NCBI GenBank assembly: GCA_025667525.1
Contig: CM046878.1
Coordinates: 391,286,974-391,350,973 of the forward strand
Direction: 5' to 3'
Source: Glebionis coronaria
Lineage: Eukaryota; Streptophyta; Magnoliopsida; Asterales; Asteraceae
DNA: 64,000 nucleotides
Part shown: in pieces, positions 31,584 through 44,660 of the stretch
How positions within the stretch are numbered: the stretch's first letter is position 1
Layout of the letters: each line of letters opens with the position of its first letter
The notes under the pieces: generated by a model
Database searches by the model: none
Told to the model about the DNA's origin: nothing
The model's input: only the letters and a program-made list of their open reading frames with translations
Program-made: the position numbers and the translations under genes

Positions 31584-34500
31584 TCACTCCCTCCTAATAG
31601 AAATCTCGTCCCGAGATTTACTCCTTAGGATCAACACACAGACAACAAATCACACGAGGATACTTGTTCTAAATGAACTCCTCTCATTTCCACGTAAACA
31701 TTAGTTCAAGTTTCAAGATACCACATGTACAAACCAAAAATAATTAAACCCATTGCCAAACTCTTGACCTCACAGTCAATAAATCTCGCAAATGACTCTT
31801 CGATAAAACAAAGACTCTTATTAGCACAAAACCCGAATAACCGGACATGCAAATATGCATCCTCAAACAACATTTACCAACCCCAATACATGAAATGTAT
31901 CATGTATACAACTCATTTCCCCCAGGTAATTCTATACCCATAATCTACTGGTCCGATCTTTCCAAAGATCATAAATGGACCTACAAAACTCTACATCAAC
32001 TCTTCCATTTTACCAAATCATACCACCCGTTACTATGGGTGAAACTTCATACATAACTCTGTCACTAACTCTAGTGGTTTCCTCCTTTATATATAGCATC
32101 CCTTGTTGCACTCATCCTTTCCACAAACATCACTACCACATTAGTAGCCTCTTTTACCATTTCTAGTCCACAATGGGGACATCTCACCCTATCCTTTCAC
32201 ATAGTGCCTCAAATGGCATTTATCGACTTCTAGTATGATAACTATCGTTATATGAAAACTCAGCCATCGCTAAAGAGTTTTCTACCTCCCTCTAAACCAA
32301 TCACCCATGCCCTCACTGTAACTCCTATGGTTGTACAAATATCTCACTTGTCTATCCTTTTCCGAGTTAGCTGGATATACTCATATCCAATCATGTTCAT
32401 CAACTCCCTTCAGTCCGTACTCCAAACTACTTAAAAATTCCAATTTCCTTACAAAGTGACCTACGACGGTCTTTCATAGATCCATTAGTTCTTCCAACTT
32501 CCCAACTACGTGACTTCTCATTCCTCTGGAAATAGGTGATGAATTAGTCAGTCTATCGACTATCACCCAACTCTCATCGTACTTAATCGTCCAACGCATT
32601 ATGTATCCCTTCCACCAACTTCGTCCTTACATCGCCCCTTTCTAAGCTACTCCTATCTATGTAGGAAGTATAGTCTACGTCCTTTTCTCCATATGATTGT
32701 CCAAGCCACGCAACATACATGTTGACGCGTTCTCTGCTTTAGACAACTCAACTCGTGCAACCTACATCTTTCATCCAAGCCGCCCTAATACGTCATCCAT
32801 ATAGTTCAAGTTCGTCTTAGCTTCACTTCTTTCTTCTTATTCCATGTCTCATCAACCATGCTTTCCTTTCCCAGATGGTACTTGGCCTTGCAATTTTCTT
32901 CCATCAATTAACTCCACCCATCACCTTTGCCAAATGTTCAATCAAGATGATTAAATATGTGTTGGAGATGTTCATGATCCGTATAGATCATTCTCCACGT
33001 CTCGTACACCAAATGCCTCTAGCATTCTAGGAAGATATAACAATCTAGCTCCACTAACTAAGTCTTATCTAGTTCTTCCAAGTCTTCAGTTCTGCAACGT
33101 ATAAGCAATCGCCTTTCTTTGTCGTTCTCGTACACATCCAAATCCTTGCTCCACGTGTCGTCATGCTTCGCGAATTCATCCAGTCCTTCCGATAATGCCA
33201 AGATCTGCTCATCATTGAATCCACCTCTTTAGCCTCCAAAATGCTTCCTCGTCCTTCTTCACTTCGCCCCTTGCTGGTTCCACGATATGCCATCATCTCT
33301 AACTACTAGTCCTGGCCAACTTAATCCTAAAACTCACACTTGAAAATCTCACGTTTAACTCCACTCCAAAACCGACACATAATTCGCCTCACTCCCCTTC
33401 TTAGATTTGAGTAGATCAAGATGCCGTCGATACTCCCGATGACAACTCGTTTACATACGTTCATGCACACTCGGTTCATTGACTCCATAAGAACCGCTAG
33501 TGCTTTGGCGAAGCCAAATGCATAACCGTAAACCCAAAGCGTTCATACAACATCCTTAGCAATTTCAACTATGTCCTCCTCACACCCTCTCTTAGCGGCA
33601 ATACGAATAAATTTCTTGCAATTTCAAACAGCTCTTGTTTTTAAATCACTCCATCAACGATTTGCCTTGGAAAGGCACTAACTACAACTCTTCTCACCTC
33701 TCCTACTTGCTCTATTCATGGTTCTACCTCAAAGTAATAGGCAAACCTACTAAGTTTCAGGAAATTTTCAGAAAGCATACATGCCTTACGAACAATATCC
33801 CCTCCCAACACTCTCTATGGCGCGTTACTTGTACCAATAACCATACATTCTGCAAACCTCTATTCATCTCCCTTGACACTCCTAAGAGACCTCATGACCA
33901 CATTAGTTCGTCTACGAACTTCTTTCCTCCCCACTAAGGGCATTCCGACCGTTCTCTCATGGTCACCTACTTAAGCGTGTAGGCGCGACCAAGTCTTTCA
34001 TACGATTACTTCAACGCTCCCGAACAATACGTAACCAAAACTACATCCTGAATCCACCAGATACGATCAACGAATCAAACCCACGGATAACTAACGACAT
34101 TTCACGTGCACCAGTTAAAACAAGTCAAAACCACGAGACTCAAAAGAAAACTCAAACCCAGTACGTGTATCAATTCAAAATGACCCATGACAAAGAAAAA
34201 TAATCCAAGAAACACCCAATGGCAACCATACATATTACGCCCCGCGACATATTATTTAAACCGTGCAAAAGATCGACTTTCCCAAAAGAATATATATCTT
34301 TTTTTTATTTACTATTACCTCCCACATCCATGTGACTCAAACAATCTACAAACAACCCTCTTGACGAACTCAAAACTCAACTCAAAAACAAGGTATCCCG
34401 TGCATCCCATATAAAAAAAAAACTACTATTCAAACTCAACCTCTAACCCGATACTTGCACAATAATTTCGGCCAAGATACTAACCTTCCATGACTATACA

Positions 34501-36299
34501 TTCTGAATATTTGAAAAGTACATTCCGAGTACATAATTTTTGGTTTTTGAATCACTCAAAAAGCTCTAAAAACGAACAAGTTATGACCAAATCAGTTTTA
34601 TACTAGTTGTTTTAAAAAAAACTAAAGAATAAACTTAATGATTAATGTAATCCTTTTAAATGACAGATATAATTGTATGTGTAACCTTTATAAACTCAAT
34701 TTAACCTTGTATTAATAATTATAAATGACGTGAATCGGCTAAACCCAATTATATAAACTATGTAAGTAGAAAATTTTTTTACTTCGCTTTATTTTAAAGA
34801 AAGTCCTTTAGAATTTGAAATATATAAGTGTTGATTAAAAAAAAGTCTTATGTTACATCTTGTTTCAAACGCGACTCCAACACCTTACCCTTATTTTACC
34901 GAACACAACCAACCATCTAACTCGATATATACCGACCAAAAGAAATGCAAGACCCAACATAAAAGATTTCATTATCACAAAAGAAATCCCAAGTTATTTC
35001 AATAGACTTGAAACCAAGAACACCATTTTAAAACGTACACGTGAAATACGAAACTCAAAGAATACGCTACAAGACACACTTCAAAAGATTCAAAACGTCG
35101 TTGGAACTCCAACAAACTCCAGCACCATAAAACACGACAAACACAAGGTACGTTCAAGTTATAATAACTAGTGAACGACCATATACCATAACCTAACACG
35201 TAGTAGTATATATACATCCGCATATACATACCTATCGAATCTCCCAAACATACCCGTTATCATACATGTCAAGTCAATCAATTGCTTTATATGCTCGTTT
35301 TTCCATACGAGTAATCACCATCTCACCGTGCCACAACAAAACATAAAGCCCACCTCCAAAACCAAACCATATCGTGTGACCCCATAATCACACAACACAA
35401 CTATAATCCAAAACATATAACACAAAAAGAACAATAGCCATATCATAGGCAGCCATTACATAAACTCATATATAATACGTATACCCAAATTCAACATCTC
35501 ACCATATACAAGCATGTACTAACCCTCTTTCATGCAATCATACTTGAGAACCCATTGAAGTTGTGGTACTTGTATAACTATGTTGGCCACCATACTTATA
35601 CAATTACCCTTTCCCCAATGCACTCCCTCTTATGATGACACTTATAAGAATCAATACAACATATAACACATAAATCCATCTACTCACATAAGCTCATAAC
35701 CACATAAACAATAAGGTCAAAAAGTCCATCTATTAAAATAACATAGTAATACTCTTGGAATACAAAAATCCATAGTCTAGCTAAAACAGCATAGACTAAA
35801 TCCAAAATGAAAACATAATCAGTTATAAGTCATGTCGCCCGTAAGAGTGGAAACAACTTAAAATCCTTCCTACCCGTGTACTCCTAGTAGCTCGAACCAC
35901 CACACGATTCTTAGGGAACATGACTTAAACATCAAAAGAAAAGTAACATACCTCAGGTATGTAAAATAACTCGATAAAAGATAGAAACTACCTTGTACTA
36001 AATTATGTACTATAATGTACAATTGAAGCAAAATACAACAGTGACTAGCGTGGACGATTATGGTTCAACCCGCACTAGTCATAAACCCGAAAAGAAAATA
36101 ACATGTGACTAAGTATGAACATACTACGGTTCAATTCATACTAGTCAAAACATCGCAATAAATAACATCCAAACACATCAATTATAATAAATGCACACAT
36201 ACTCCTATGACGCCTATATGCAGGGACCCTTAAGCTATAGACTAGGCTACGCGACTAGGCAACCTAATTCTCTATAACCATTGTCTCTGATTACCATTC
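31584..36299 (-). pseudogene. Element D internal region: relics of gypsy pol
   Basis: No long frame survives. On the - strand a 38-codon open patch at 33521-33408 reads like the reverse transcriptase active-site region: AFGFAKALAVLMESMNRV, then GSIDGILIYS. Relatives have a MPFGL..AP..FM..MN and FIDDILIYS pattern, so one catalytic Asp is gone. At 31982-31929 the - strand reads GPFMIFGKIGPVDYGYRI, matching the GPF...IGPVAY segment at the integrase C-terminus of Tekay/Del-type chromoviruses. RT lies 5' of integrase on the - strand, as in Ty3. The primer-site region near 36300 reads TGGTAATCAGAG, a Met site with one extra base. The rest, including the expected gag part (34000-36290), shows nothing I can identify. 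Confidence 0.75.
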
Positions 36300-38952
36300 T
36301 GTCACACCCCACCATGGCGGAACATGGGGCGCGACGTATGGATATCATCACAACATGGCGTGTCTATAGAGACAACTATATAAAATAAGAAATGTCATAA
36401 AAATGGTGACACGAAGGTCATGACAATATCTCAACAAATGCAAGGGGTCTAGGTAAGTAAGTAACAGTCCTACTTCTTACCCAAGACAACAAATAACATA
36501 CCAACAAACAAATGTGTGCCACAGTATCACTTATTAAAAGAACAATCAAATAAAACTAAGAAGGAAACGGGGATTCTCCTTCTACATGCAATCCTATGCT
36601 TCTCCCATCCTAGCCACTTATTTTCTCATGCTTAACCATAGTATCACCTGAAAGAGACACTAAAACACGTCAACATAAAGTTGGTGAGAGTCATAGGTTT
36701 AGACTCCAACGCTAAATTAGTTACAGGCTGTGAATAACAATCATCAACAAAAGAACATATGGACAATGTGTTACAATTATGTATTAACAACTATCAATCA
36801 AGACCAATCATACCAAACCAATCCAAGGCTCCTACCTTGCCAAACACCATCATGGTACCTTAGATGATCACACTATGTACCTATCCCAAGGCCACTACCT
36901 TGGCAAACCACAAGGCCACTACCTTGTCAAACCACAAGGCCACTACCTTGTCAAACCACAAGGCCACTACCTTGTCAAACCACTATAACTGAGACGGCAC
37001 GTGTCCCCCAATCCAAATCACACACAATCAAAAATCACATAGCAGTTAATCAGATAATGAACACACAAGTCCATCTCAAATCACAAACACATTCACAACA
37101 TCAATTTAGAAAATAACTCAACACAGTGTCTCTTCCATCCCATCTGGAAGTCAAAATCAATAGGAAACATGGGACTATGAAACTCACCTGATAGCTCCTT
37201 CACACGTCCTTGCACTAGCAACAAGCTAACAAACCAAAAACACGAAATCAATAAACGAACCAATCACTAAGATGGCTCATTAACCTATGATGGACTTCTA
37301 GCATATTCTCACATATATACCTCATTAATAAGCTCTAATTACCCCAATACCCTTCCTTAACAAGTCCTTAACTTGGTTAAGTTTAATAACTAACCCGTTC
37401 GTATTTTACCCAAAACAGTCCCAGTTTTAGGTCTCAAAACTTTAGGTCAAACGCCCACTTAAACCTACCCATGGTTTCTGTAAAAGGAATATTCATACCC
37501 TTACATATGTTGGCTAACACCTCCCACTTGCGCTAACCTTAAAACTACTATTAAGGCCCCGATATATATATATATATCTACTTTTATCATTCCAGATTTC
37601 CTGATTTTAAACGTACGAAAAGTTTGTTACCATTAATGGGTCTTACCCTAAACCACCACCTTAGCCCAAGTGCAGATATTAACTACAATATATAAAACAT
37701 CTCTCACGTTCGTGAGAAGATCCCAATGCAACCCTAAGTGCCCCAAACAACCCAAAACTTAAAAAGAAAACAGGCTGAATTCAAAACTGTTTTGACCTCC
37801 GACTGTTGTAACCTGTTTTTGACCCACTTCCCGACTTCCAAGTTAGTTCTCGTTTCTTGCATTGGAAACCCACTTCAAATAGCTTTCCAGGGGTACTTGG
37901 ATCGTTAAATAAGAGTTTATATAACTCCCGATATGATCAAAACAATTGACTCAAAATCTGCCCAGTTTTTAAAAACGGGTTTTTAACAAATTGAACTAAT
38001 TAATTACCCATAACCCCATCTAATACAAGCCCTAGATTATATGATCATCATATTATGATTATAACATCATTAATTTACTGATTTTATATAAACCCTAACC
38101 CTAATCCATCATAAGAATGATTAAGAAATCATTAAAACAATTAAATTAAAAAGGGATTTGAAGGTTTTACCTTATGATTAATGAAAGATGAAAAACCCCC
38201 AAAATTATGAAGAACCCTAACTTTTTTTAGTGAAACCCACGAATTTTATTAGCTCCAGGGATTTATGTTTTTATTTTTTTTGTTTAGTAAAACATTATAT
38301 AGTGTACACAAGAATCCTAGTCCAATTATAATTTTTTTTCCTCTTTTTCTTTTTTTTTTCCTCTTTTTTTTTTTCCCCAAACCAACCTAACACCCCTAAA
38401 ATTCGTTTTTTATTTATTTTTATTATTAATATATGTAATAATAATATTACCTTAATTTTTCTTAATTTATTTCAGCTCCTAAAGCCTCCAAAACCTCAAA
38501 ACCGTAAAACTAGTCAAATTTACGCGTTTTACCGTAAAAGTCGTAAAATATACACTTTTATAAAAAATCTCAAATTTTGAAATAAACTTTATATTTAAGT
38601 CCTAAATGACTTAAAACCATCCCGAAAAATATTCATATGACTAATTACCTCTTCCGAGACCTCTAAATGCTAAACCGTAAATCCTAAAAAAAAAACACTA
38701 TTACTATAATACTTATACGTATACGTAACCACCAAAATATCACCATTTCATTTCATAGTCACTAATTGTGATCTCATGAACATGAATTAACCGTTCCTCG
38801 ATTTACTTATGAGTACTCTATACTCATAAACGATAATCACACCAACCTCGTTCACACAAAATAAACACGTAAGCACAAAAAATCAAGTAGTCACACATAA
38901 AATAACCTAAAAGTAAGACCAAGTGACGAACCTCAAAACCACGGTTGTCACA
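36300..38952 (-). repeat. Element D 5' LTR (right copy, 2653 bp)
   Basis: It is the partner of 28931-31583. It has four 24-bp units instead of five, and an extra 12-14 bp in an ATATTATGATTAT stretch near 38050, so the equal length is a coincidence of compensating indels. Differences are sparse in the first 1.2 kb and denser in the second half. Confidence 0.92.
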
Positions 38953-41412
38953 GCTGAAGAAGTATCTACAGCAGTTTACACCCAAAACCGGTCACTAATT
39001 CGAAAACGCCATGGTAAAACACCGTATGAGCTTCTACATGGTAAAGTGCCAGATTTATCGTATCTTCATGTATTTGGTTCTCTTTGCTATCCAAATAATG
39101 ATGGTGATAATTTGGGAAAACTTCAACCAAAGGCTGATATTGGTATTTTTATTGGTTATGCACCCGCAAATAAAGCCTATTGAATCTACAATCGTAATTC
39201 TCGTAAGATCCTCGAAACTATTAATGTCGATTTTGATGAGCTGACAGCAATGGCTTCTGAGCAAAGCAGCTCTGAACCCGCACTTCATGAAATGGGACCC
39301 AGTAACATTAGCGATGGTCTTGTCCCAAACAACCCTACTTCATCATCATTTACACCACCTACTAGGACTGAATGGGATACGTTGTTTCAACCGTTCTTTG
39401 ATGAATTCTTTACTCCTCCAAGTGTTGTTGCTCCAGAACCTGTAGTAATAGCTCCGGTTACCGAAGTTGTCGCTCCAACAAAAGAAGCACAATCAGATAC
39501 GTCTACACCAACAATTGGTCAAGATATACCATCAACAAGTAATTCTCAACCAACACATGTATCAACTACCCACGTCATGCCTATTGATGATGAAGAGGAT
39601 GATGATAATGATCACGATTTGGAATTTGCTCAAATGCGTAAATTTCCATTCTTTGGTGTACCAATTGCCGACCCTAATCAAGCCGATTCGTCCACCTCAG
39701 AGGAAGATCCTATAACGGTCTACTCCAATCCACGGATTCGTGAACATGACAGCAAGTGGACAAAGGATCATCCTATAGATTCTATTATTGGTGACCCTAA
39801 TCTTCTGGTATCCACACGAAATCAGCTACAAGAAAGTGCAATGTTTTATCATTTTGATGCTTTTCTCACTGTAGTTAAACCTAAGACGTAGCAAGAAGCT
39901 TTTACTCAATCTTGTTGGATAGAAGCTATGCAAGAAGAGCTTAATGAATTTATACGTCTTGATGTATGGGAACTTGTCCCATGCCCGGATCAAGTGAAGT
40001 TACTCACATTGAAATGGGTTTACAAGGTGAAACTCGACGAGTTAGGTGGCATTTTGAAAAACAAAGCTCGTCTAGAAGCTCGTGGTTACAAGCAATTATT
40101 AGGCATCAACTTTATAGAATACTTTGCACCCGTTGCCCGTTTGGAAGCTATTAGACTATTCCTCGCTTATGCAGCCCACATGAATATGATCGTCTATTAG
40201 TTGGATGTAAAGACGACATTTCTCAATGGTGAAATCAAGGAAGAGGTCTATGTTCAACAACCGGATGGTTTTGTGAATTCTAAATATCCTAATCACGTGT
40301 ACAAGCTTAAGAAGGCTCTTTATGGGTTGAAGCAAGCTCCAAGCGCGTGGTATGATCTATTTTCACAATTCCTCATTACGCAAGGCTTGGCTAAAGGCAA
40401 GGTGGATCCAACGATGTTCATTCAGAAACGAGGTAAAGATATGATTATGGTACAAATATATGTTGATGATATTATATTTGCAACCTCGACCCAAATTTTA
40501 TCCGATGAGTTTGGGACACTCATGTCTTCCAAGTTTAAGATGTCAATGATGGGCAATGTATCATTTTTCTTAGGTCTTCAAATATCTCAGAATCCCAAAG
40601 GCATCTTTATCAATCAATCCAAGTATTCCCCTGAATCGCTTAAGAAATATAAGATGGAATCTTGCGACCCCGTGGATACTCCAATGGTTGAACGAACTAA
40701 GCTAGATGCAGATCCAAATGGGATTGCCGTTGATCCGACACTTTATCGTGGAATGATCGGTACCCTTCTGTATATTACAGCTAGTCGACCCGACCTTCAG
40801 TTTGCTATCTGCATGTGTGCTCGTTATCAAACTAGGCCTACTAAGTTACACTTAGCTACTGTTAAACGGATCTTTCGGTATATTAAAGGAACCATTAATC
40901 GGGGACTATGGTATTCGAAGGATTCTTCGATTTCACTCATGGCATATACAGATGCGGATCACGCGGGTTGTCAAGATACCAGGCGTAGCACGAGAGGAAC
41001 TTTGCAACTACTAGGAGATCGACTAATCATTTGGGCATCAAAAAGGCAGAAAAGCGCTGCAATTTCAAGTAAGGGGGCAGAATACATAGCTCTGTCCGGT
41101 TGTTGTGCTCAAATTATGTGGATGAGATCACAATTAACCGACTATGGTCTAGGTTTCAACAAAATCCCGATGTACTGTGACAACAAAAGTGCAATTGCCT
41201 TATGCTGCAACAACGTTCAATTCTCCCGGTTGAAGCATATTGACATTCGCTATCATTTTATCAACGAGCAAGTGGAAAATGGAGTGATCGAGCTTTACTT
41301 TGTCCAATCTGAGTATCAATTGGCGGATATTTTCACGAAGGCTTTAGATCGCGCTCGAATGGAGTTTCTAGTCGACAAGCTAGGATTGAAAACTTTCTCG
41401 CCCGAGATCTAA
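38953..41412 (+). pseudogene. Element C pol, second part (integrase end, RT, RNase H; broken)
   Basis: It continues the integrase frame after D. The integrase C-terminal segment HGKTPYELLHGK is at about 39011-39046. Stops follow at 39181 (TGA in KAY*IYN, CGA expected) and at 39889. The RT part has WIEAMQEEL (about 39917), [14 protein letters not shown] (about 40123) and a TAG at 40198-40200 in VY*LDVK where relatives have Gln. It then has an open frame 40201-41412 with LYGLKQAPSAWY and YVDDIIFATS (about 40462). RNase H shows TDADHAG (about 40950), but the TEAEY motif reads KGAEY, losing one Glu. The stop spectrum (CAG to TAG, CGA to TGA, TGG to TAG) fits deamination of methylated cytosine. 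Confidence 0.9.
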
Positions 41413-44304
41413 AGGAATTGACAGATGAAGCGAAAGAATAGTGGTGGTAAACTATTCTTCGTATCCTTGGTGATCATTCGTATATATTGTTTATATTTTT
41501 ATCCACAAAAGCAAATACAAAAATATAAAACCATACAAAAACCCTAAAAAATTGAAAAATTTCTTAAAAATCCAAAAATATTTTTTACTTTATTTTTTCA
41601 AAGGCATGTCTTTTGGTACGATAATATTTACGGTCTTAGAAATGTTGATTAATATCGACACGGCACCATATATAGAGTTCGTATAAAAGTTGTATATATT
41701 TAAAACATGCCTATGTGGCTTGTAGTTATTTCAGACTACAACCCGGTTTTCATATTCAAATCAAGCATTTCTTATGAAAGCTATGGCTCAACAACGGGAA
41801 TGAATTTTCTCGGGCATGGTTTACTTTAAAACCATGTAAGGGATTGTGTTTACTTTATAACACAATCTAACACGGATATATGTACGCATCAGTGCATTTA
41901 TTTGTTACAACAAGAGAAATCTTGTTTTTATGAAGTTATCATCTCTACAAACCGAAGTTCTTTGCGATTGGTGTCTACATACTCGATGATGCGACTACTC
42001 AAACGGAGACTACAGCTCTTTCGATAGAACACGGGTCAACAATTGAGGGGGAGCAATTGTCAAGCATTCAGAAGCTTCGATACTGAACGTACCAAGCTCA
42101 CTAATTGGTGTCAAGACAACAATACCAATCGTACATGTGGTGTCAAGAGATGACTTCAGAAGTGACGAGGCGACCAACATTTGTCCACAAGAACCATTTG
42201 ATATTATCATATGATGTTCTCCTCAATCAGGTTCAACCTTGTCAATACTTTCTAATATGGTGAATATGTGATCATGTTACAAATCGGTATCATATCTCAC
42301 AAATTGGTCTCATGAAGATAAAACGTCTTGCATTTTTCTTCCCAAAAACTTTTTAAGCTTCATTAAATCAATTGGTATAAAAAATATCGATTGGGTTAAT
42401 ATTTTTAATATGGGGGAGAAAATGTGATTTAATATGTGAAATTATCACAAATGGTTTGACTTAACGTGATAGCTCATCCCGACATGTGCGAAATGTTTTC
42501 GAATATCGTGGCATATGTTAAGGGGGAGCAAAATAGATTTGCTATTTCAAAATGGATTTTCATGGTGACATATACTTACCCTCAACCCATTTATTTCACG
42601 ACGATGAAGATTGTGGTGACATAAGGATGGTAGGATAGGTTAAGTCCAATGAATCTTCCAAAACTAGAGGAATCTTCCCAAGGACATTCCATAGCTAGAA
42701 ATAGTAGTCCTTAGGAAAGATGGAGAAAGATTGTGAACGTAGCTGAATGCCGGCCAAGTACTTAATTTAGCACTGGAGCACTGGAACAATCACAACAAGG
42801 TGCTAGCTATGACGTATTGGTAAGCATTAAAGGGGTTGAAGAATGAAAAAGAATTATAAAGATAAAGGGTGTAAAGAAAGTAGCCCTCCTTACAACTTAG
42901 GCAGAAACTGGGTCAACACATATGCTATTTAGATCATTTTTAATGATGCTTGATATTGAAGATAGACATCATGGACCCAGTGATGCAATGCACAACCCGT
43001 CCTAGCTAACTCATATATCTCTCAAAAGATATTTGTTTTAATCACACGGAGATCAACATGTTATCTATTGATTTATTCACTCCGAATAAATTGGTATTGA
43101 AAAGGTGGCACTCCTCTCCAACCTCCGATCACTAAAAATCCAAAGTGCACGATCGAGTCTAGAGCCATTTGAGATCATCAAATATCTCATTAGGACACAC
43201 TTCCATATTTCCTTGCTTCTTCACACACTGTGAAAAGTAAGAAAGATATTAAGAGTCCTACGCCAAATCTTCATGATCTTGCCTGAACATCCAAGTAATA
43301 CGAAAGTATTTACAATGAAGATGGAAATCCTTCCTGAGCGAACATCAAAAAGATCATAGTAGGTGACTTGTGCGATTCTTTATGAATCAAACTTGTGATA
43401 ACTGGAAAGCAACAGTTGTTTAATTCTTAAATGGATTTAAACACGTTCCATGCCTCTCCGCAATATCTCAGTGATCTTGCTAGAACACTCAGAGTGATAC
43501 CTTAGTGTTTACAGTGATGAGTGGAAATCCTTCTAGTGTTAACCTCAAACAGCACTTGGTAGGTAACTTGCAAGATTCAATATGAATCGAGCTCGTGACA
43601 ACTCGAAAGCAACGATGGCGCGATTCTTTAATGAATCAAACTTGTTCCAGGAATTGGAATTGATGGCTTCAATCATGCGAATAATTTTATCCAAATGATT
43701 CACTCTTTACGTTCGCAGTCAGCTTTGGACGGTCGAGTAAAGAGGAAGGGTTAACCCGCGAAATCTTGTCAAGGAGATTTTTAATTAAATCTACCTGTCA
43801 CAAGTACGATAGTTTAAATATCGTCCAACGGTCTTCACCGACCGGAGGTAAAATGCTACCACATTAGAATGAATGTTCAAAGCCATTTCGTTCGTATCTA
43901 CTTATGTTACTACATTTGAAGACGGTGGTGTTGCAGAATCCAAGAAGAAGTCGTCCCCGCATGCTTATACTTTTTGCACTTAATACTTCAACAAATTCAA
44001 GAAATTCTAAAAGTCAAGTCTTCTGCTGTATCAAACTCTGAAGCTTTCGAGAATTACAAAGATATAAGTATGTGGGACATGAAGTCATGAAGAGGCGAAA
44101 ATCACAAGTGATGAACAAGATCAAGGCAAGAGACTAATGCTCAAGATTGATATCAAAGATCACATCAACGTATTCACCAGAAAAGAAAAAGAAAAGAAAG
44201 ACGAAGACTACGAGCTCAAGACAAGCATAGTATGCTAGATTTATTTTATTATTGTAACTCGGGTAACACCCTTGTTTGGAGTGACCTCCCTTGGGGGAGA
44301 TTAC
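41413..44304 (+). other. 3' untranslated region of element C
   Basis: About 2.9 kb lie between pol and the 3' LTR with no supported ORF. Purine tracts resembling polypurine primers occur at 42044-42053 (TGAGGGGGAGC), 42411-42420 (TGGGGGAGAA), 42520-42530 (AAGGGGGAGCA) and 44290-44301 (CTTGGGGGAGAT). Only the last touches an LTR. A diverged tandem duplication lies at about 43270-43655, with copies about 198 bp apart: ATGATCTTGCC at 43273 against GTGATCTTGCT at 43471, and GGAAATCCTTC in both. Confidence 0.7.
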
Positions 44305-44660
44305 TGGAAATACGGTTTACGTATTTAGGAAGATTCGGTCACTCCGACAATATATTAAATAGTAGCTCGTAGTTTAGTTAATTTACATTAAGTATACAAG
44401 GAAAGGCCAAGTCCATGGAATGTATGGACGACCTAGTAAGTAAGCCCAAGCCCGTCTTGTGGGTTGGGTATATAAACCCTCTCCTTAGTTGGAGAGGGTG
44501 TGGTTTTTCATACTTTACACATAGTAATCATTTATTTTCTCTCTCAAAAGTGTGTGTGAAATCTACCATCTTTCTATCTCTTTGTCTCTCTAGAATATAC
44601 ATAGATTTACAATAGTTAACATACAATAAGCTTCCCGTGAAATTAATATGTTTACCATGT
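44305..44660 (+). repeat. Element C 3' LTR, cut at 44660
   Basis: It begins TGGAAATACGG right after the polypurine tract CTTGGGGGAGATTAC. A TATA box TATATAAA lies at 44469-44476, and a pyrimidine-rich stretch 44515-44595 would be just downstream of transcription start. It is cut at 44660 by an LTR end reading TGTAACACTCCC. The 5' LTR is outside the window, so the borders rest on the polypurine tract and TATA box only. Confidence 0.7.

Larger units (their letters stand above)
28931..38952 (-). mobile_element. Element D: decayed Ty3/gypsy (chromovirus-like) retrotransposon nested in C
   Basis: This is a 10,022-bp element with 2653-bp LTRs at 28931-31583 and 36300-38952, flanked by a perfect GCTGA duplication (28926-28930 and 38953-38957). 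The orientation is -, because a purine-rich tract reading CTATTAGGAGGGAGTGA on the - strand touches the left LTR and a Met-like primer site touches the right one. The two LTRs show about 36 substitutions by eye (about 1.4%) and a few indels. The 4.7-kb internal region has no long ORF. Only relics of gypsy pol can be read, so it must have moved with proteins from another element if the internal region was already decayed (inference). Confidence 0.9.
1..44660 (+). mobile_element. Element C: old Ty1/copia retrotransposon, split by A and D, left end outside window
   Basis: The order gag, protease, integrase, reverse transcriptase, RNase H on the + strand is the Ty1/copia order. The element lies in three blocks: 1-1910, 26098-28930 and 38953-44660. 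They are separated by element A (1911-26097, target duplication GGTGT/GGTGC) and element D (28931-38952, target duplication GCTGA). The reading phase matches on both sides of each insertion once element plus duplication is removed. C carries several stops, frameshifts and a lost integrase aspartate, so it cannot move by itself. The 3' LTR starts near 44305 and is cut at 44660 by another element. The 5' LTR and start of gag are left of the window. The long coiled-coil gag suggests a Sirevirus-like lineage (inference). Confidence 0.9.

Noticed and set aside
32252..35247. Several 60-100 aa frames in D interior
   Set aside because: They match nothing and lie antisense to or out of frame with the gypsy relics.
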